DNA from: Marinobacterium rhizophilum DSM 18822
GTDB lineage: Bacteria; Pseudomonadota; Gammaproteobacteria; Pseudomonadales; Balneatricaceae
Length of the DNA stretch: 64,000 nt
Assembly (NCBI RefSeq): GCF_000378045.1
Contig: NZ_KB899094.1
Coordinates: 24,018 to 88,017, forward strand
Reading direction: 5' to 3'
Shown: positions 17,678 through 27,042 of the stretch, in pieces
How the letters are laid out: the number at the start of each line of letters is the position of its first letter
Numbering within the stretch: the stretch's first letter is position 1
Notes under the pieces: generated by a model
What the model saw: the letters and a program-made list of their open reading frames with translations, nothing else
What the model was told of the DNA's origin: nothing
The model's database searches: none
Made by a program: the position numbers and the translations under genes

Positions 17678-19113
17678 TGCATGTCTCCCTGCAGGGCCCG
17701 CGCGAGCGAGCCTGCGAAGGACGGCGGCATGCCCGCATTGGGGGTGAAACGCCCGGCATCCTGGAAAATCTGCATGCGTGTGAGCCAGTGCCCGAACTCG
17801 GGGGCCGGGCGCAAACCCAGGGCGCGGCGGGCGTAGAGCGCATCGTGGAACGAGGTGGTCTGGTAGTTCAGCATGATGTCATCGGAGCCGGGGATGCCCA
17901 TGATGAAGGTACAGCCGGCCACGCCCAGCAGGGTGAGCAGGTTGTCCATGTCGTTCTGATCCGCCTGGGCGTGGTTGGTGTAGCAGATATCGCAGCCCAT
18001 CGGCAGGCCAAGCAGCTTGGCACAGAAGTGATCTTCCAGGCCCGCGCGGATGATCTCCTTGCCGTTGAACAGGTACTCGGGGCCGATGAAGCCGACCACG
18101 GTGTTCACCAGCAGCGGCGAGAACTTGCGCGCCACCGCGTACGCGCGGGTTTCACAGGTTTGCTGATCCAGGCCATGGTGAGCATTGGCGGAGAGCGAGC
18201 TGCCCTGGCCGGTTTCGAAATACATCACGTTATTGCCCACGGTACCGCGCTTGAGCGACAGGGCGGCGTCCTGGGCTTCTGCCAGGGTCGCGAGGTTGAA
18301 GCCGAAACTGCTGTTGGTGGCCTCGGTACCGCCGATCGACTGGAACACCAGGTCTACCGGTGCGCCTTTTTCCATGGCCTCCAGCGTGTTGGTGACATGG
18401 GTGAGGACGCAGGACTGGGTCGGAATGCCGTACTCCTGTATCACCCCGTCCATCATCTTCATCAGCTTGATCGCCTGGGCCAGGTTATCGGTCGCCGGGT
18501 TGATGCCGATGACCGCGTCGCCGTTACCGTAGAGCAGGCCGTCGAGGATACTGGCGGCGATGCCGGTAACGTCATCGGTGGGGTGGTTGGGTTGCAAACG
18601 CGTCGAAAGATGACCGGGCAGGCCGAGCGTATTGCGAAACGCCGAAGAGACATGGCACTTCTGTGCCACCAGGATCAGGTCCTGGTTGCGCATCAGCTTG
18701 CACACGGCGGCGGCCATCTCCGGTGTAATGCCGGGGCGTAGCGCGATCAGGCGCTCGATGCTGGCGTCGTCGCTGAGCAGCCAGTTGCGAAAATCACCCA
18801 CGGTCAGGTGGCTTATCGGCGCAAAGGCGACGGGGTCGTGGTCGTCGATGATCAGGCGGGTGACCTCATCCTGCTCGTAGGGGATGAGCAGGTCCTGCAG
18901 GAACTGCTGCAGCGGAACATCGGCCAGCACCCGCTGTGCCACGGCGCGTTCTTCGGCCGATTCGGCCGCGACACCGGCCAGCCGGTCGCCGGAGCGCTCG
19001 GGCGTGGCTTTGGCCATCACATCGGCGAGATCGCGAAAACCGTAGGTGCGGGTGCCAAGCACGTAACGGTAAGCGCTGCGTGCGGGTCGGGTTGGGTGTG
19101 GATCGGCAACCAT
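17674..19113 (-). CDS. eutB: Ethanolamine ammonia-lyase large subunit
   Basis: The 479-aa heavy chain has the characteristic segments YRYVLGTRTYGFRDLADVMA, GDAVIGINPATDN, QSIGGTEATNSSFGFNL and YFETGQGSSLSANAHHG. It carries the catalytic barrel that binds ethanolamine and adenosylcobalamin. It is the first gene of eutB-eutC-amt-microprotein on the minus strand, divergent from an AraC regulator. Cofactor supply may come from the B12 uptake and synthesis cluster at 55-62 kb. Confidence 0.96.
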   Translation of the reverse strand: MVADPHPTRPARSAYRYVLGTRTYGFRDLADVMAKATPERSGDRLAGVAAESAEERAVAQRVLADVPLQQFLQDLLIPYEQDEVTRLIIDDHDPVAFAPISHLTVGDFRNWLLSDDASIERLIALRPGITPEMAAAVCKLMRNQDLILVAQKCHVSSAFRNTLGLPGHLSTRLQPNHPTDDVTGIAASILDGLLYGNGDAVIGINPATDNLAQAIKLMKMMDGVIQEYGIPTQSCVLTHVTNTLEAMEKGAPVDLVFQSIGGTEATNSSFGFNLATLAEAQDAALSLKRGTVGNNVMYFETGQGSSLSANAHHGLDQQTCETRAYAVARKFSPLLVNTVVGFIGPEYLFNGKEIIRAGLEDHFCAKLLGLPMGCDICYTNHAQADQNDMDNLLTLLGVAGCTFIMGIPGSDDIMLNYQTTSFHDALYARRALGLRPAPEFGHWLTRMQIFQDAGRFTPNAGMPPSFAGSLARALQGDMQ

Positions 19114-19301
19114 GCGTTTACCTTTATGTCTAACCCCGCCAGAGGATATGGCGGGAATGGTTTTTGCTTATAACCAAGGTATCAAGGTGACGATGCTGCC
19201 CGTTATCGGATTTCGGCAAATCGTTAAAAATTCATTTAATTCAATTACTTATGATGGATCATTGCGATTGTCCGTAATATCTGGCGTAGATAAGCACCGA
19301 C

Positions 19302-20279
19302 ATGAATCACCTGAACCCGCGCACCTTTGCACCAAATGAGTGCCCCCATCTGGCCACCGCCATCGCATACGATGCCGACGAGCACGCCTGCAACCTGACC
19401 AACTGGCAGCAGCGCTACGATCAGATTAGCGCCGGCCAGTTTCTCGGCAGCATTGCTGAGCTGAGTGGGGAGCAACTGCAGGTGTTCCACGAGTTCACCA
19501 ACCAGAGCCTGCATCAGACCTGCAACGTATGGCCCGACAGCATTTGGCTGGGGATTGCCGCAGAGCCCGGCGCCGATAGCCGGATCAACGGTATCGGGGT
19601 GGGTGACAATGAACTGATGTGCCGCCCCGGTAATTGCGAATTCGAGCTGATGACGCCGGAACAGCACCATATCTACGGTATCGTCGCGCGCAAGGCGGAG
19701 CTGGTTCGCTCAGCCGAGCTACAGGGCATCGAAATCGACTGGCGCGACTTCAGCGCCCATGCGCGTTTGAGCATCCCGGCGCAGACGATGGCCAACCTGC
19801 GCTTCCTGCTGCACCGCTTGCTGCGCGAACCCACGGTACTGCCAGGGGCGCGCCTGCAGCAGGACATCATCATGATGGTGCTGCTGGAGATTCTGGATCG
19901 GGAGAGCCCGAGCGCGGAAACCGCCCCGAGCTACACGCGGCGCAAGCGCGTGGTCGATCGGGTTATCGCCTATATGGAGGCGAACCGGGAACAGCCGGTG
20001 ATGATTACCGAGCTGTGCAGCCGGGTTGGCGCCAGCCGGCGCACACTGCAATACAGCTTCGAAAGCATTGTTGGCCTCAGCCCCGTGCAATACCTGCGTG
20101 CGACCCGCCTGAACGGGGTGCGTCGAGGGCTGCTGAAGGCGAAGCCGGGGACGACCGTGGCGGATGTCGCCGCCGAATGGGGCTTTGTGCACCTGAGCCA
20201 GTTCGCCAAGGACTACCGCGAACTGTTTGGCGAGAAGCCTTCAGACACACTGGAAAAGTACGCGCCGCTCCCGTTTTAA
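19302..20279 (+). CDS. AraC-family regulator, probably of the eut operon
   Basis: The 325-aa protein has a C-terminal AraC DNA-binding domain (about residues 215-315) with SRVGASRRTLQYSFE and a second helix-turn-helix WGFVHLSQFAKDYRELFGE. The N-terminal 200 residues are a ligand-sensing domain of the EutR/GadX type. It is divergent from eutB across a 188-bp AT-rich gap, suggesting ethanolamine-responsive activation. EutR proteins sense ethanolamine plus adenosylcobalamin; whether this one does is inference. Confidence 0.85.
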   Translation: MNHLNPRTFAPNECPHLATAIAYDADEHACNLTNWQQRYDQISAGQFLGSIAELSGEQLQVFHEFTNQSLHQTCNVWPDSIWLGIAAEPGADSRINGIGVGDNELMCRPGNCEFELMTPEQHHIYGIVARKAELVRSAELQGIEIDWRDFSAHARLSIPAQTMANLRFLLHRLLREPTVLPGARLQQDIIMMVLLEILDRESPSAETAPSYTRRKRVVDRVIAYMEANREQPVMITELCSRVGASRRTLQYSFESIVGLSPVQYLRATRLNGVRRGLLKAKPGTTVADVAAEWGFVHLSQFAKDYRELFGEKPSDTLEKYAPLPF

Positions 20280-20457
20280 GCAGCACTGCCCGTTACTGGG
20301 TGAAGGGCGCAGGGCGCAGGGTGAAGGACGCAGAGGTGCAGGCATCGCTGCGCGTAATGTTGCAGGCACAGGGCGGACGTTTCAGTGAGTGCGGCCAGGA
20401 TACTCTGCATGGCACAGAGCGTCTCATTGAAGTCACAGCCGCCGATATCCGGTCGCA

Positions 20458-20943
20458 CTAAACCAACAGTGTCACCAAGCCGAGTAAAAGCACCCCACCC
20501 AGAACGACATATCTGGCATACGGCCTGGTGGTAGCTCCGGGTTCCTGTTCAGCCTGTGAGGCAGGCACCGGCTGCGCTTGCAATACTTCAGCCTGCGGTA
20601 ACGCCTCGATTTGCGGAACGGTTTTATGCACCGGTGCCGCTGTTGAATCTCGCCCGAATTCCCTCTCATCTGCTGGCACCGGTGTGGATTCTGGCGACCC
20701 TGGCTGGACTAACGGTGGTTCCGGATCGGGTGCAATCTGGAACACGGGCGCCTGTATGGTGCCCAACTCCGGTGCAGCCTCCTGTGCCCTTGCTCTATCA
20801 ACCGTATCATCGGGAACCTGGGCGGTTTCGGTCCTCTCGGTCTCAAGCGAAGCCTCTTTCTTCTTCCATGCCGCCGCCTCTTCAGGCGTCAAGGGCGCAA
20901 GTTGAGCGGCAAAATCTTCAAGCTCATCCAATCCATTAAACAT
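20458..20943 (-). CDS. Hypothetical protein with a single C-terminal membrane anchor
   Basis: The 161-aa product starts at MFNGLDELEDF after AAGGAG; the upstream extension to 21006 has no ribosome site. A short acidic N-terminus (residues 1-35) is followed by a long Pro/Glu/Gln-rich low-complexity linker (about 45-135) and a C-terminal hydrophobic helix (VVLGGVLLLGLVTLLV) at the very end. It looks like a tail-anchored inner-membrane protein. No family is recognised and neighbours give no hint of function. Confidence 0.65.
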   Translation of the reverse strand: MFNGLDELEDFAAQLAPLTPEEAAAWKKKEASLETERTETAQVPDDTVDRARAQEAAPELGTIQAPVFQIAPDPEPPLVQPGSPESTPVPADEREFGRDSTAAPVHKTVPQIEALPQAEVLQAQPVPASQAEQEPGATTRPYARYVVLGGVLLLGLVTLLV

Positions 20944-21306
20944 TGAAAGGTTGCTCCTTAATCCCGATGAATCCCAGGTCGACACTCCAGCTAGAGTAGC
21001 CAGCAATCTTTATTCCATGTCGAGACTTACTGTTGATGACCTCACAGATGTGACGCGACCAGGCTGCCGAAGACGCACGGTCACGGTGTCCAGGCCCATT
21101 GAGCCAGATGGCATTGTGGCAAAAGACGATGAACCTGGGCTTGCACCGAATACAACCGAAGGAGCAGGCCAAAAGAGCGCCGTTGAGCGACCCGGCTGTG
21201 TCGTGCCTCGACGGTGGATTCAATGGGTGAGCTGGGTAACAGGTATGCTGTCCACGGAAATAGGCCCGGTAATCGGTTTCAGCCCATTAATGGCTGGAAC
21301 AGTCTG

Positions 21307-21378
21307 TGTAGGAGCCAGCTCCGCGGGCGAACCCAGTATTCATCCAAGCCTGATTCGCCCGCAGCGCGGGCTCCTGCA
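21307..21378. repeat. REP-like palindromic element
   Basis: TGTAGGAGCCAGCTCCGCGG at the left and CGCGGGCTCCTGCA at the right form imperfect arms around CGGGCGAA and TTCGCCCG. This is the common GTAGGAGC...GCTCCTGCA layout of pseudomonad-like REP/BIME repeats. The rest of 20944-21476 holds no gene I can support. Confidence 0.7.
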
Positions 21379-21476
21379 ATTTTTGGATACCACCTTGACG
21401 GCCTGACTGAAAACAGTCGGCCAGGTGGCACGGGGCATGTAGAAAAAAGTGCGAACAAGATGCGCCTGCGGCGGTG

Positions 21477-21502
21477 AAAAACCGGGCAGTGGACTGCCCG
21501 GT
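21477..21502 (-). terminator. Terminator after the multicopper oxidase gene
   Basis: On the minus strand ACCGGGCAGT pairs with ACTGCCCGGT, followed by TTTTTCACC. It lies 16 bases after the oxidase stop and likely closes the lodA-lodB-oxidase transcript. Confidence 0.85.
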
Positions 21503-21517
21503 CGTGTGCCTGCTTAC

Positions 21518-23686
21518 CTAGTGATGTCCCTGCGTGGTTGTGCCGCCCTTGCCGTCGGGCAGGGCGACCATCACGTTCTGCATCATGCCTGCGTCTTCGT
21601 GGTCGAGGATGTGGCAGTGCAGCACGTACTCGCCGATGTAGCGCTGGTAGCGGGTGCGGGTCTTGATCACCACCCCGCTTTGGACAAAGAGCGTGTCGCG
21701 CCAGCGACCCTGCAGGCCGTAGTACTGGCTGGTGGGATCGGCGGTGAGATCGACCCAGCTGGCGGGATCGGTACAGTTGCTCTGGGTGCATTGCTGTATC
21801 GAGACCACCTGGAAGGGATTGACGTGGATATGGAAGGGGTGACCGGCGAGGAAGGACGTCAGGGTCCATTCGTCCACGCCGCCGAGCCGCAGCACCCGGT
21901 TCACCTTGTTGGCGGAATAGGGGCTGGCGTCCTGCAGGCTGTACAGCCCGGTGGCGGGGTCATGTTCAAGGTTGCCGATCTCAAAGCTCGTGGGGTTGGC
22001 GCTCGTATCGATGTTGAATCCCAGGGACTGGCTGCCGGTGACTTCAGCTGCCTCGATGGAGGGGTGGTCGACAAAGGCCGTGAGCCTGAGCCCGTTTTCA
22101 AGGTCCGTTACCACAGCGTCTTTCACATCGTCGGGCATGAATTTGAGTGCCGACGCGACCAGCCAGTCCCGTACCCAGTCCCGCAGGGCATCTGTGAGGG
22201 AGCGGCCTTCGAGGGAGGCCAGGGTTTCCATTGCAGCGCTACTGCTTTCCAGGGCGGGAAGTACCTCCACATACCCCAGCAGTTCGCGGCTGTGCGCCTG
22301 GGTGTTGACCGTCTGATCAGCGGTCACGTCGCTGTCGATCACGCAATAGATACCGGGGGCGGGAAAGACCATGAGCAAATCTTCCCGGTAGCCGGGCTGC
22401 AGCAGGGTCTTGTCCTGGCTCGCAATCTTCGCCCGGGTCAGGCCGTCCGAGGCAACGGAAAACTGGGGCAGGGTGGCACCGTCGCAGAATTCATCCACCC
22501 GGTCGGCACGGGCATCGAGTGAGCCGGGTTGATAGAGCGCCTCGGTAGCGCCGGCCCTGGCTTTGCGCAGCTGCAGATTGATGGTATCCCGTACGCCGGC
22601 ATGGATAAGGCGCCAGCGCTCCAGATCGCCGGCCCTGGCCTGGCGGAAGGTCGGCATCACCACGCCATTGATGCTGGTGTAGCGGCCGGATGCGTTCCAG
22701 ACGCTCGTAGTGGCACCGACGCCAAACTGGTCGTAAGACTCTATCTGGCCGACCCTTTCGGATTCGTGGGGGCTGTTCTTGTCGCAGATCCAGTTGCCGT
22801 CCTTGTCTTTGAGGATGGGGCCCAGCGCATTCGGTTGGTCACCGGGTTTGCGGCAGGCATAGCCGATCTGCTGGAACACCAGGGTGCGTTCTTCGATAGG
22901 GTTGGGCGCAGGGGCGTTTACCTTGACCAGCAGGGTATCCAGATCGCCCGACTCGATTTGCCCGTCGGCCGGCCGCGGGTAGCGGTTGCCGCGGATGATC
23001 AACGGGCCCGCCATGCCGCTGGATACCTGCAGGGCGGTGGAGCCGTGCACGTGCGGGTGGTACCAGAAGGTGCCCGCCGGGTGATCGACCGGGATGTTGT
23101 ATTCATACTGGAAGCTGACGTCCGGCTGGATGCGCAGCAGCACGTTGTCGCTGTTGCCCGCCGGGCTGATCCACAAACCGTGGGTGTGCATATTGGTAGT
23201 GTTGAAGCAGTGCCCGCCGTTGCCGTCTGCGCTGGTGCCGGGGCAGGAGGGATCGTCGGCGGGCAGGTTGTTATTCAGTGTCAGGCGGAAGGTTTCGCCG
23301 GGGTAGAGTTCCACCACGGGGCCGATGTAGGGCACGGCCTTGCTCGTCACGCTGCCGGTCAGGGCCCTGAGCCGGGTGGTATCGTATTGCTGGGTGGAGG
23401 GGTTGAACAGTTCGCCGTCCACGTATCGCAGGGCCAGGTCATAGAAGACTTCGGTGCCGGGCCCGCGCCTGGGCGGGCTGACCAGCTTGGCCATGGGCTG
23501 CACCGATTCGCTTGATGCAGGTTCTATCGCTTCGTCCACGAATTGCAGCTTGGCGAGGGGCAGTTCGGGCAGATCCCGGGGTTCGGCGGCCGACAGACTT
23601 GCCGGCAGTTGGGCGCAAACGAGCAGGCTGGCGACAGCCACTGGCCGCCAGCACGGTGGTTTTTTATGGGTGGAATGCGTGGTCAT
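21518..23686 (-). CDS. Exported multicopper oxidase
   Basis: The 722-aa product has an N-terminal signal peptide (about residues 15-35, ending SLSAAEP). It carries the four copper-ligand motifs: HTHGLW, WYHPHVHG, HPFHIHVNPF and the type 1 copper HCHILDHEDAGMM. It belongs to the large laccase/bilirubin-oxidase-like group that couples substrate oxidation to reduction of oxygen to water in the periplasm. It sits 65 bases after the lodB-like gene on the same strand, so it is probably co-transcribed with the quinoprotein oxidase pair. Substrate is unknown. Confidence 0.88.
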   Translation of the reverse strand: MTTHSTHKKPPCWRPVAVASLLVCAQLPASLSAAEPRDLPELPLAKLQFVDEAIEPASSESVQPMAKLVSPPRRGPGTEVFYDLALRYVDGELFNPSTQQYDTTRLRALTGSVTSKAVPYIGPVVELYPGETFRLTLNNNLPADDPSCPGTSADGNGGHCFNTTNMHTHGLWISPAGNSDNVLLRIQPDVSFQYEYNIPVDHPAGTFWYHPHVHGSTALQVSSGMAGPLIIRGNRYPRPADGQIESGDLDTLLVKVNAPAPNPIEERTLVFQQIGYACRKPGDQPNALGPILKDKDGNWICDKNSPHESERVGQIESYDQFGVGATTSVWNASGRYTSINGVVMPTFRQARAGDLERWRLIHAGVRDTINLQLRKARAGATEALYQPGSLDARADRVDEFCDGATLPQFSVASDGLTRAKIASQDKTLLQPGYREDLLMVFPAPGIYCVIDSDVTADQTVNTQAHSRELLGYVEVLPALESSSAAMETLASLEGRSLTDALRDWVRDWLVASALKFMPDDVKDAVVTDLENGLRLTAFVDHPSIEAAEVTGSQSLGFNIDTSANPTSFEIGNLEHDPATGLYSLQDASPYSANKVNRVLRLGGVDEWTLTSFLAGHPFHIHVNPFQVVSIQQCTQSNCTDPASWVDLTADPTSQYYGLQGRWRDTLFVQSGVVIKTRTRYQRYIGEYVLHCHILDHEDAGMMQNVMVALPDGKGGTTTQGHH

Positions 23687-23751
23687 GTTGACACCTTCCC
23701 TGATGATGGTTGGTTTATTTTTTTAAGGTGGTTACGAATATAGCGCCAGGC

Positions 23752-24846
23752 TCAGGGGCCTGGCAGCTGTTGCCGCCGCTGCCAGAAGGGGTAGCGGCTA
23801 AAACGGCTCGGGCCCCGGTAGGTCCCCTGCCAGTGCCAAAGGTAATGTTCGGCCACCGCCTGCATTTCCCGCCGGTGATCACGCAGGGCGTCGGCCGAAC
23901 CCGCCTCGATGGCTTTGGCTGCACTGGCGGCCGAAGCCAGGGAATGAAACAGCCCCTGGGACGAGATGGGGTCGAACGCGAACAGCGCATCGCCGATGGC
24001 CAGAAAGTCGTCCCCGGCCTGGTGCAATTCATCAACGTTGAGCAGAACGGTACCCGCGGCCCGGCATTGCATGCGACCAGGGACAAGGCCCTCCAGGCAT
24101 TCTGCCAGCAGCGGGTGCTGCCGGGCCCGGGCCAGGAACTGCGCCGGCCGTTTCAGCTGCCGCCAGAGCGGGTTGTCGGTATCCAGATGATAGGCCAGCA
24201 CCCGCCTGCCCAGCGGTAGCGGCACCGTGTACCACCAGCCGTGTGCATCGGCCTGGATGCGCATGGCCCTGTCCGGTGCATTCGGGGGGCTGGCCAGAAA
24301 GCTGTAGAGGCACAGCAGCGGATCGGCGGCGGTTTTTCGCAGCCCCAGCTGGCGGGCAATGCCGCCGGAACGGCCGGTGGCGTCCACCAGTACCGGCGCC
24401 CGGTACAGGGTGCTGCCGGTATCCAATTGCCAGCCGCCCGAGTAGCGGCCGATGCGGGTTTGCCGGCAGCCTTGTGCCAATCCGGCGCCGGCTTGCAATG
24501 CCCGCCGGCGCAGCATCAGCTCAAAGCCCCGCCGGTCAAGGTACCAGCCCGGTCCCGCCGGATCGCTGATGGCATCCTTCCACACCGGCGTTTCCGTATC
24601 CCAGACCGCAATGGCCGGTCCGCGTTCGGGATGGCCGGCCAGACGAAAGTGCTCCAGCACCCCCAGCCTGTGCAGCAGCGGGGCCGCGGCACCCGGCAGG
24701 GATTCACCAATGTGCGGGCCGTTGCCGGGGCTGGCCCTGCGCTCCACCACCTGCACCCGCATTCGTGGCGCCAGCAGGGTGGCCAGGGCATGGCCTGCTG
24801 GCCCCGCACCGCAGATGATCACGTCGGCGTCGTGCTGCCTGGCCAT
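23752..24846 (-). CDS. LodB-like FAD-dependent maturation protein
   Basis: The 364-aa flavoprotein of the tryptophan-halogenase/PHBH-like fold has a Rossmann motif near the N-terminus (VIICGAGPAGHALATLLA) and GDALFAFDPISSQGLFHS near residue 290. In Marinomonas, LodB is needed to form the cysteine tryptophylquinone cofactor of LodA. The gene overlaps the lodA-like stop by one base (TGATG), the same coupling seen for lodAB. Function as the tailoring partner of the upstream gene is therefore likely; a free-standing halogenase or hydroxylase is less likely. Confidence 0.8.
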   Translation of the reverse strand: MARQHDADVIICGAGPAGHALATLLAPRMRVQVVERRASPGNGPHIGESLPGAAAPLLHRLGVLEHFRLAGHPERGPAIAVWDTETPVWKDAISDPAGPGWYLDRRGFELMLRRRALQAGAGLAQGCRQTRIGRYSGGWQLDTGSTLYRAPVLVDATGRSGGIARQLGLRKTAADPLLCLYSFLASPPNAPDRAMRIQADAHGWWYTVPLPLGRRVLAYHLDTDNPLWRQLKRPAQFLARARQHPLLAECLEGLVPGRMQCRAAGTVLLNVDELHQAGDDFLAIGDALFAFDPISSQGLFHSLASAASAAKAIEAGSADALRDHRREMQAVAEHYLWHWQGTYRGPSRFSRYPFWQRRQQLPGP

Positions 24847-26684
24847 CAGGGTTTGCGGCGCCGGCTTGCCAGTACTTCGCGCATGGCACGGTCGGTGTCA
24901 TGGCGCTCTTTGGGCGTCATATCCTCGCCGCCACGGTCTTCGACCTGCATCACCGGCGGGAAGTCGGGGTCCTCGGGTATGCCGGGGCGCAACTCGACGA
25001 TGCCCTGGTTATCGAAGTGCTTGACCATGTTGGCCAGCTGGGTGGGCTTGCCCACACCCAGGGTGCGGTCCCAGTCCGAGCGCGTATGGTAGGCGGCCAG
25101 GCGTTCTTCGCGCGTCAGGTCCGTGTTGAGCACTGTCTGGTAGTTCTCTTCGCTGAGCACCTGGTTGGGTACTCGGGCGGGCCAGAAGGTGGGCAGGTAC
25201 GGATCGTACTCGGCGTCATAGCCGGAGCGGCAGCTCGCCGTGTCGGTCTGCCAGGGAATGGCCATCCAGCGGGTGATGCTACCGGGCGACTGGCCATAGA
25301 GCGGGCCGTCGCAGGACAGCGCCATGGCCGGGGTCAGGGTGGTGCCGTAATCGGGCTCGGGGTTGTTCGCGGCGCGGTGACGCCAGCGATAGGGCTCCAT
25401 GTACATGGTGCTGTGGCGTACCGGCCAGGTCATCTCGCAGCCGGGGTGGAAGGCATCGGCGAGACAGAACTCCAGCGCAGCGCGGTCCAGCATGGCCGGT
25501 TGTTCGGCCAGGGGCACGGCATCAATAGACGGCGGCGGCTGGTAACAGGGGTCATAATCCGCCTCGAAGTCGCCATCGGCCCATTTTTCCAGCAGCGCCA
25601 GCTGAACCGGGGTCAGGGCATTCATGGCATTGGCGAGCTGCGGCATGGGCACATCCATGGTATCGCCGTATACCCAGGGCCAGGGCTTCATGGATATATC
25701 TTTCTCTGGGTTGCGAAAGCCATGGAACACGGTGCGCCGCAGTTCGGCGTAGGTTTCCTCGGGGGACGCCAGCTGGCCGAGGTAGCGCGGCTCAAGAAAA
25801 TGCTGTGGCATGCCGTAACCGAAGCCGGCCGCAAAGCCCGCGTTCATCCATTGCAGGTCGCACATGGCCTTGAGCACCGGCAGTATGTCGCGGCTGAAGG
25901 ACGGTCGGCTGGGGGCCGGTAACTGGCCGGCGCGAATGGCGAGATCCGTCATCAGGGCATACAGGGTACGCACGCCTTTTTGCTGGGGACCGTAGTTGGG
26001 TGGCGCCACCACCACCCAGGCGGGTGCCACCTTGATGGACTGCCCATCCACCACCACAGTGGCCGTGACGGGACCGTCACTGGTGTCGTCATACCAGGTA
26101 TCGTTATTGGCAAAGGTAACGGGTGGCTCATTGAGGTAGGAGGCCGATTTACCCTGACCGCCAAAGACATGCAGGCGGCCGGCGTTGTCGGTGCGCAGCT
26201 CCCCCAGCGAGACGTCAATGGCCATGAAACGGCCGCCACTGAACCGGTATTCGGGCCCGAGGCTCGCAGCGGTACAGATGCTTCGCGGGCCCGGGGTAAT
26301 GGAGAGTTTGTGCCTGTCTTCGAGGGCAATATCGGCATTGCGTCTTGTCGAGGGCGGTGCGGTCGCTGCCTGAGGAATGTCCAGCGCCAGTTCGAAGTTG
26401 TACCAGGCCGCCTTGTGGTTGGCGAGTTCCACCGTCCATTCAATGCGGGTGTGTTCGTCCATGCTGAGTTCCCGCACCACCTGACCACTGGCGTCGTAAC
26501 CGTAGATGCGAAATTCCGCCACCTCGCGCTTGAGGGCGCCGGTGTCGTCCCGGTAGGCGCCGGGCTCCCTGGGAGGCGGTTCTGTTACCTGGGGGCCTAT
26601 ATAGTAGCCGTCGGTCTGGGTCGAGTTGCCCACCCTGGCGATGCCGATGGCAGGGTGGATCTTGGCGTAAACAATCTCAGCCAT
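24846..26684 (-). CDS. LodA/GoxA-family quinoprotein amino acid oxidase
   Basis: The 612-aa product begins with the family hallmark IHPAIGIARVGNS. FHPGCEMTWP contains Cys416, which matches the cysteine that is cross-linked to tryptophan as cysteine tryptophylquinone. Candidate partner tryptophans are Trp478 in RWMAIPWQTD and Trp501 in PTFWPARVP. The family oxidises amino acids (lysine epsilon-oxidase LodA, glycine oxidase GoxA), releasing ammonia and hydrogen peroxide. It is shorter than LodA (about 726 aa) and has no clear signal peptide. Its amino acid substrate cannot be read from sequence. Confidence 0.85.
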   Translation of the reverse strand: MAEIVYAKIHPAIGIARVGNSTQTDGYYIGPQVTEPPPREPGAYRDDTGALKREVAEFRIYGYDASGQVVRELSMDEHTRIEWTVELANHKAAWYNFELALDIPQAATAPPSTRRNADIALEDRHKLSITPGPRSICTAASLGPEYRFSGGRFMAIDVSLGELRTDNAGRLHVFGGQGKSASYLNEPPVTFANNDTWYDDTSDGPVTATVVVDGQSIKVAPAWVVVAPPNYGPQQKGVRTLYALMTDLAIRAGQLPAPSRPSFSRDILPVLKAMCDLQWMNAGFAAGFGYGMPQHFLEPRYLGQLASPEETYAELRRTVFHGFRNPEKDISMKPWPWVYGDTMDVPMPQLANAMNALTPVQLALLEKWADGDFEADYDPCYQPPPSIDAVPLAEQPAMLDRAALEFCLADAFHPGCEMTWPVRHSTMYMEPYRWRHRAANNPEPDYGTTLTPAMALSCDGPLYGQSPGSITRWMAIPWQTDTASCRSGYDAEYDPYLPTFWPARVPNQVLSEENYQTVLNTDLTREERLAAYHTRSDWDRTLGVGKPTQLANMVKHFDNQGIVELRPGIPEDPDFPPVMQVEDRGGEDMTPKERHDTDRAMREVLASRRRKP

Positions 26685-27042
26685 CTGTCACTCCCTTGTA
26701 CAGTGGTAATGTGTAGTCCAGACCGCGAGCCTATGGCAAAAGCGCAACCAGTGAACAGGACAGGCAGCCGGGGCGTCTTGCCGAACCAACCGGATCTTGC
26801 GTAAACGATACTGCCAGATCAGTCAGAGGGCAGGGGAAGTATAGGAGGTGATGGCGATCAGGGGCTGCGCCCCGCGTTTTTGTTTAGCTCGGATTAGCCT
26901 GGAGTGAACCGGGGCTGTCACGGCAGCAGCTCGCCTGGCCATGGGCCTTGATTCTCAGGCGCAGGGTGCGCGCAGCCGGGCTAACGTTCGCTGCGCCGCT
27001 GCGCTCGCTGATCCTGGCACCTGGGTTGAGCCTCGCTGTGTT
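26685..27042. other. Intergenic region upstream of the lodA-like gene
   Basis: This 358-bp gap must hold the promoter of the lodA-like operon on the minus strand. The right half is GC-rich with several short palindromes (for example around 26960-27010). I see no RNA gene or supported reading frame. Confidence 0.5.

Noticed and set aside
19140..19180. Sigma-54-like promoter upstream of eutB
   Set aside because: TGGC and TTGC elements are present but the spacing is four bases too long.
20951..21406. Plus-strand frame of 151 codons
   Set aside because: No ribosome site, runs into a REP-like palindrome, and shows no recognisable domain.
22529..23515. Plus-strand frame of 328 codons
   Set aside because: Antisense to the multicopper oxidase whose copper motifs are clear.
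24900..25922. Long plus-strand open frame of 340 codons
   Set aside because: It is antisense to the LodA-like gene, which has strong family motifs; a shadow of high-GC coding sequence.
26685..27042. Structured RNA upstream of the lodA-like gene
   Set aside because: Only generic GC-rich palindromes; no known RNA motif matched.
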